A DNA stretch of 30,808 nt from CAZNMF01 sp035547155 (GTDB lineage: Bacteria; Acidobacteriota; Vicinamibacteria; Vicinamibacterales; SCN-69-37): the NCBI GenBank assembly GCA_035547155.1, contig DASZVJ010000268.1, positions 1 to 30,808 on the forward strand. The letters are read 5' to 3'. Within the stretch, counting starts at the first letter, position 1. Every line of letters begins with the position of its first letter. Positions 30,489-30,808 of this stretch are shown here, piece by piece. Under the pieces are notes generated by a model. The model worked only from the letters and a program-made list of their open reading frames with translations. It did no database searches and had not been told where the DNA came from. The translations under genes were made by a program, and so were the position numbers.

Positions 30489-30509
30489 CCGGGGACCCGG
30501 AGTCCCCGG
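30489..30509. repeat. REP-like hairpin (CCGGGGAC-N5-GTCCCCGG)
   Basis: A perfect 8-bp stem with a 5-base CCGGA loop, lying 19 bp downstream of the truncated gene's stop codon on the minus strand. Its stem sequence differs from the other hairpins, so it represents another subtype. Without a T-run it is not an ordinary terminator. Confidence 0.65.
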
Positions 30510-30528
30510 ACCGGTGTGCTCGAGGGAA

Positions 30529-30808
30529 CTAGCTGCCGATCGAAAGAATGGTCGATCGGGCTTCAGCGCGCGCGCGTTGGACTTCCGACGTCGCGTCAGC
30601 CGCGGGCTGTGACTCGCGAATCGCCGAGGTCAGCGTGCGGCCCTCGTTGAGCACACGATGCTTGAGCACCACGAACGGGACGCCGGTGTTGTGGCTCGCG
30701 TAGGCCACCGTCGCGAACTGCTCGGCGCTGCTGAAGCCATCCGCGGCCTTCGTCATGTCGGCCCCGTGATTCATGAGCGGTTTCAGCTCGCGATGCAGCG
30801 CGGGCGCG
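30529..30808 (-). CDS. C-terminal part of a hypothetical protein, cut by the window edge
   Basis: The minus-strand frame stays open through the right edge, reading ...HRELKPLMNHGADMTKAAD before the in-frame Met at 30774, so at least 92 residues of a longer protein are present. The section GFSSAEQFATVAYASHNTGV, then PFVVLKHRVLNEGRTLTSAI, matches a C-terminal pattern I remember from acidobacterial hypothetical proteins (G-F..-..F-A-x-V-x-A/V-S-x-N-x-x-I/V-P-F-x-x-L-K, then S/T-L-x-x-A-I). Its role is unknown. The rest is a polar, Ala/Arg-rich tail. The N-terminal half is needed for any assignment. Confidence 0.65.
   Translation of the reverse strand, partial: APALHRELKPLMNHGADMTKAADGFSSAEQFATVAYASHNTGVPFVVLKHRVLNEGRTLTSAIRESQPAADATSEVQRARAEARSTILSIGS

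Noticed and set aside
30489..30509. Hairpin considered as a rho-independent terminator of the truncated gene
   Set aside because: No run of T follows on the minus strand; classified with REP-like hairpins.

Overview
The window is high-GC bacterial DNA whose gene content points to Acidobacteriota, most likely the Vicinamibacteria group. The evidence is a set of families typical of or named after that phylum: two tandem ADOP-type permeases (acidobacterial duplicated orphan permease) behind a PadR regulator, a VWFA-related acidobacterial domain protein, and at the right edge a C-terminal tail of a kind I recall from acidobacterial hypothetical proteins. This assignment comes from reading proteins only; no rRNA or other taxonomic marker is present.

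Left part (1-4572). On the minus strand lies padR (1780-2112), then a secreted double NTF2/SnoaL-like protein and a PlsC acyltransferase whose C-terminus runs into a heptamer array. Divergent from padR is a two-domain VOC ring-cleavage-type dioxygenase whose stop overlaps the start of a lipoprotein with an (alpha/alpha)6-glycosidase look. That gene is separated from the convergent permeases by a paired REP-like palindrome and a 12-unit heptamer array.

Permease locus (4574-10307). A minus-strand cassette padR > ADOP > ADOP is packed with 4-bp overlap or 2-bp spacing. Upstream of padR, in the gap shared with divergent rsmE, are two copies of a 17-bp palindrome 41 bp apart, the best operator candidates in the window.

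Centre (10412-20157, all plus). rsmE; VWFA-like secreted protein; periplasmic DegP/HtrA protease followed by a strong intrinsic terminator; an OmpR-type response regulator and histidine kinase; octamer arrays; an EVE-domain protein; a STAND/archaeal-type ATPase with a likely leaderless promoter; and an overlapping pair of polytopic membrane protein and class I methyltransferase.

Right part (20170-26313, minus). An EfpL/YeiP-type translation factor, an SMP-30 lactonase-like protein, and a run consisting of a PGM1-like ATP-grasp ligase, a PEGA-domain membrane protein and a TonB-C-terminal protein; then an HTH-Mop protein divergent from modA, which has no modBC beside it. The last genes (27210-30808, minus) are a Tat-exported glycoside-hydrolase-like protein, a TPR protein upstream in the same operon, and a truncated hypothetical protein.

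The most unusual feature of the window is in the gaps. At least six GC-rich hairpins of REP-like type and six short tandem arrays with 7-9 bp units occur between genes, often side by side. I see no CRISPR array, tRNA, rRNA, integrase or transposase. No gap exceeds 300 bp.
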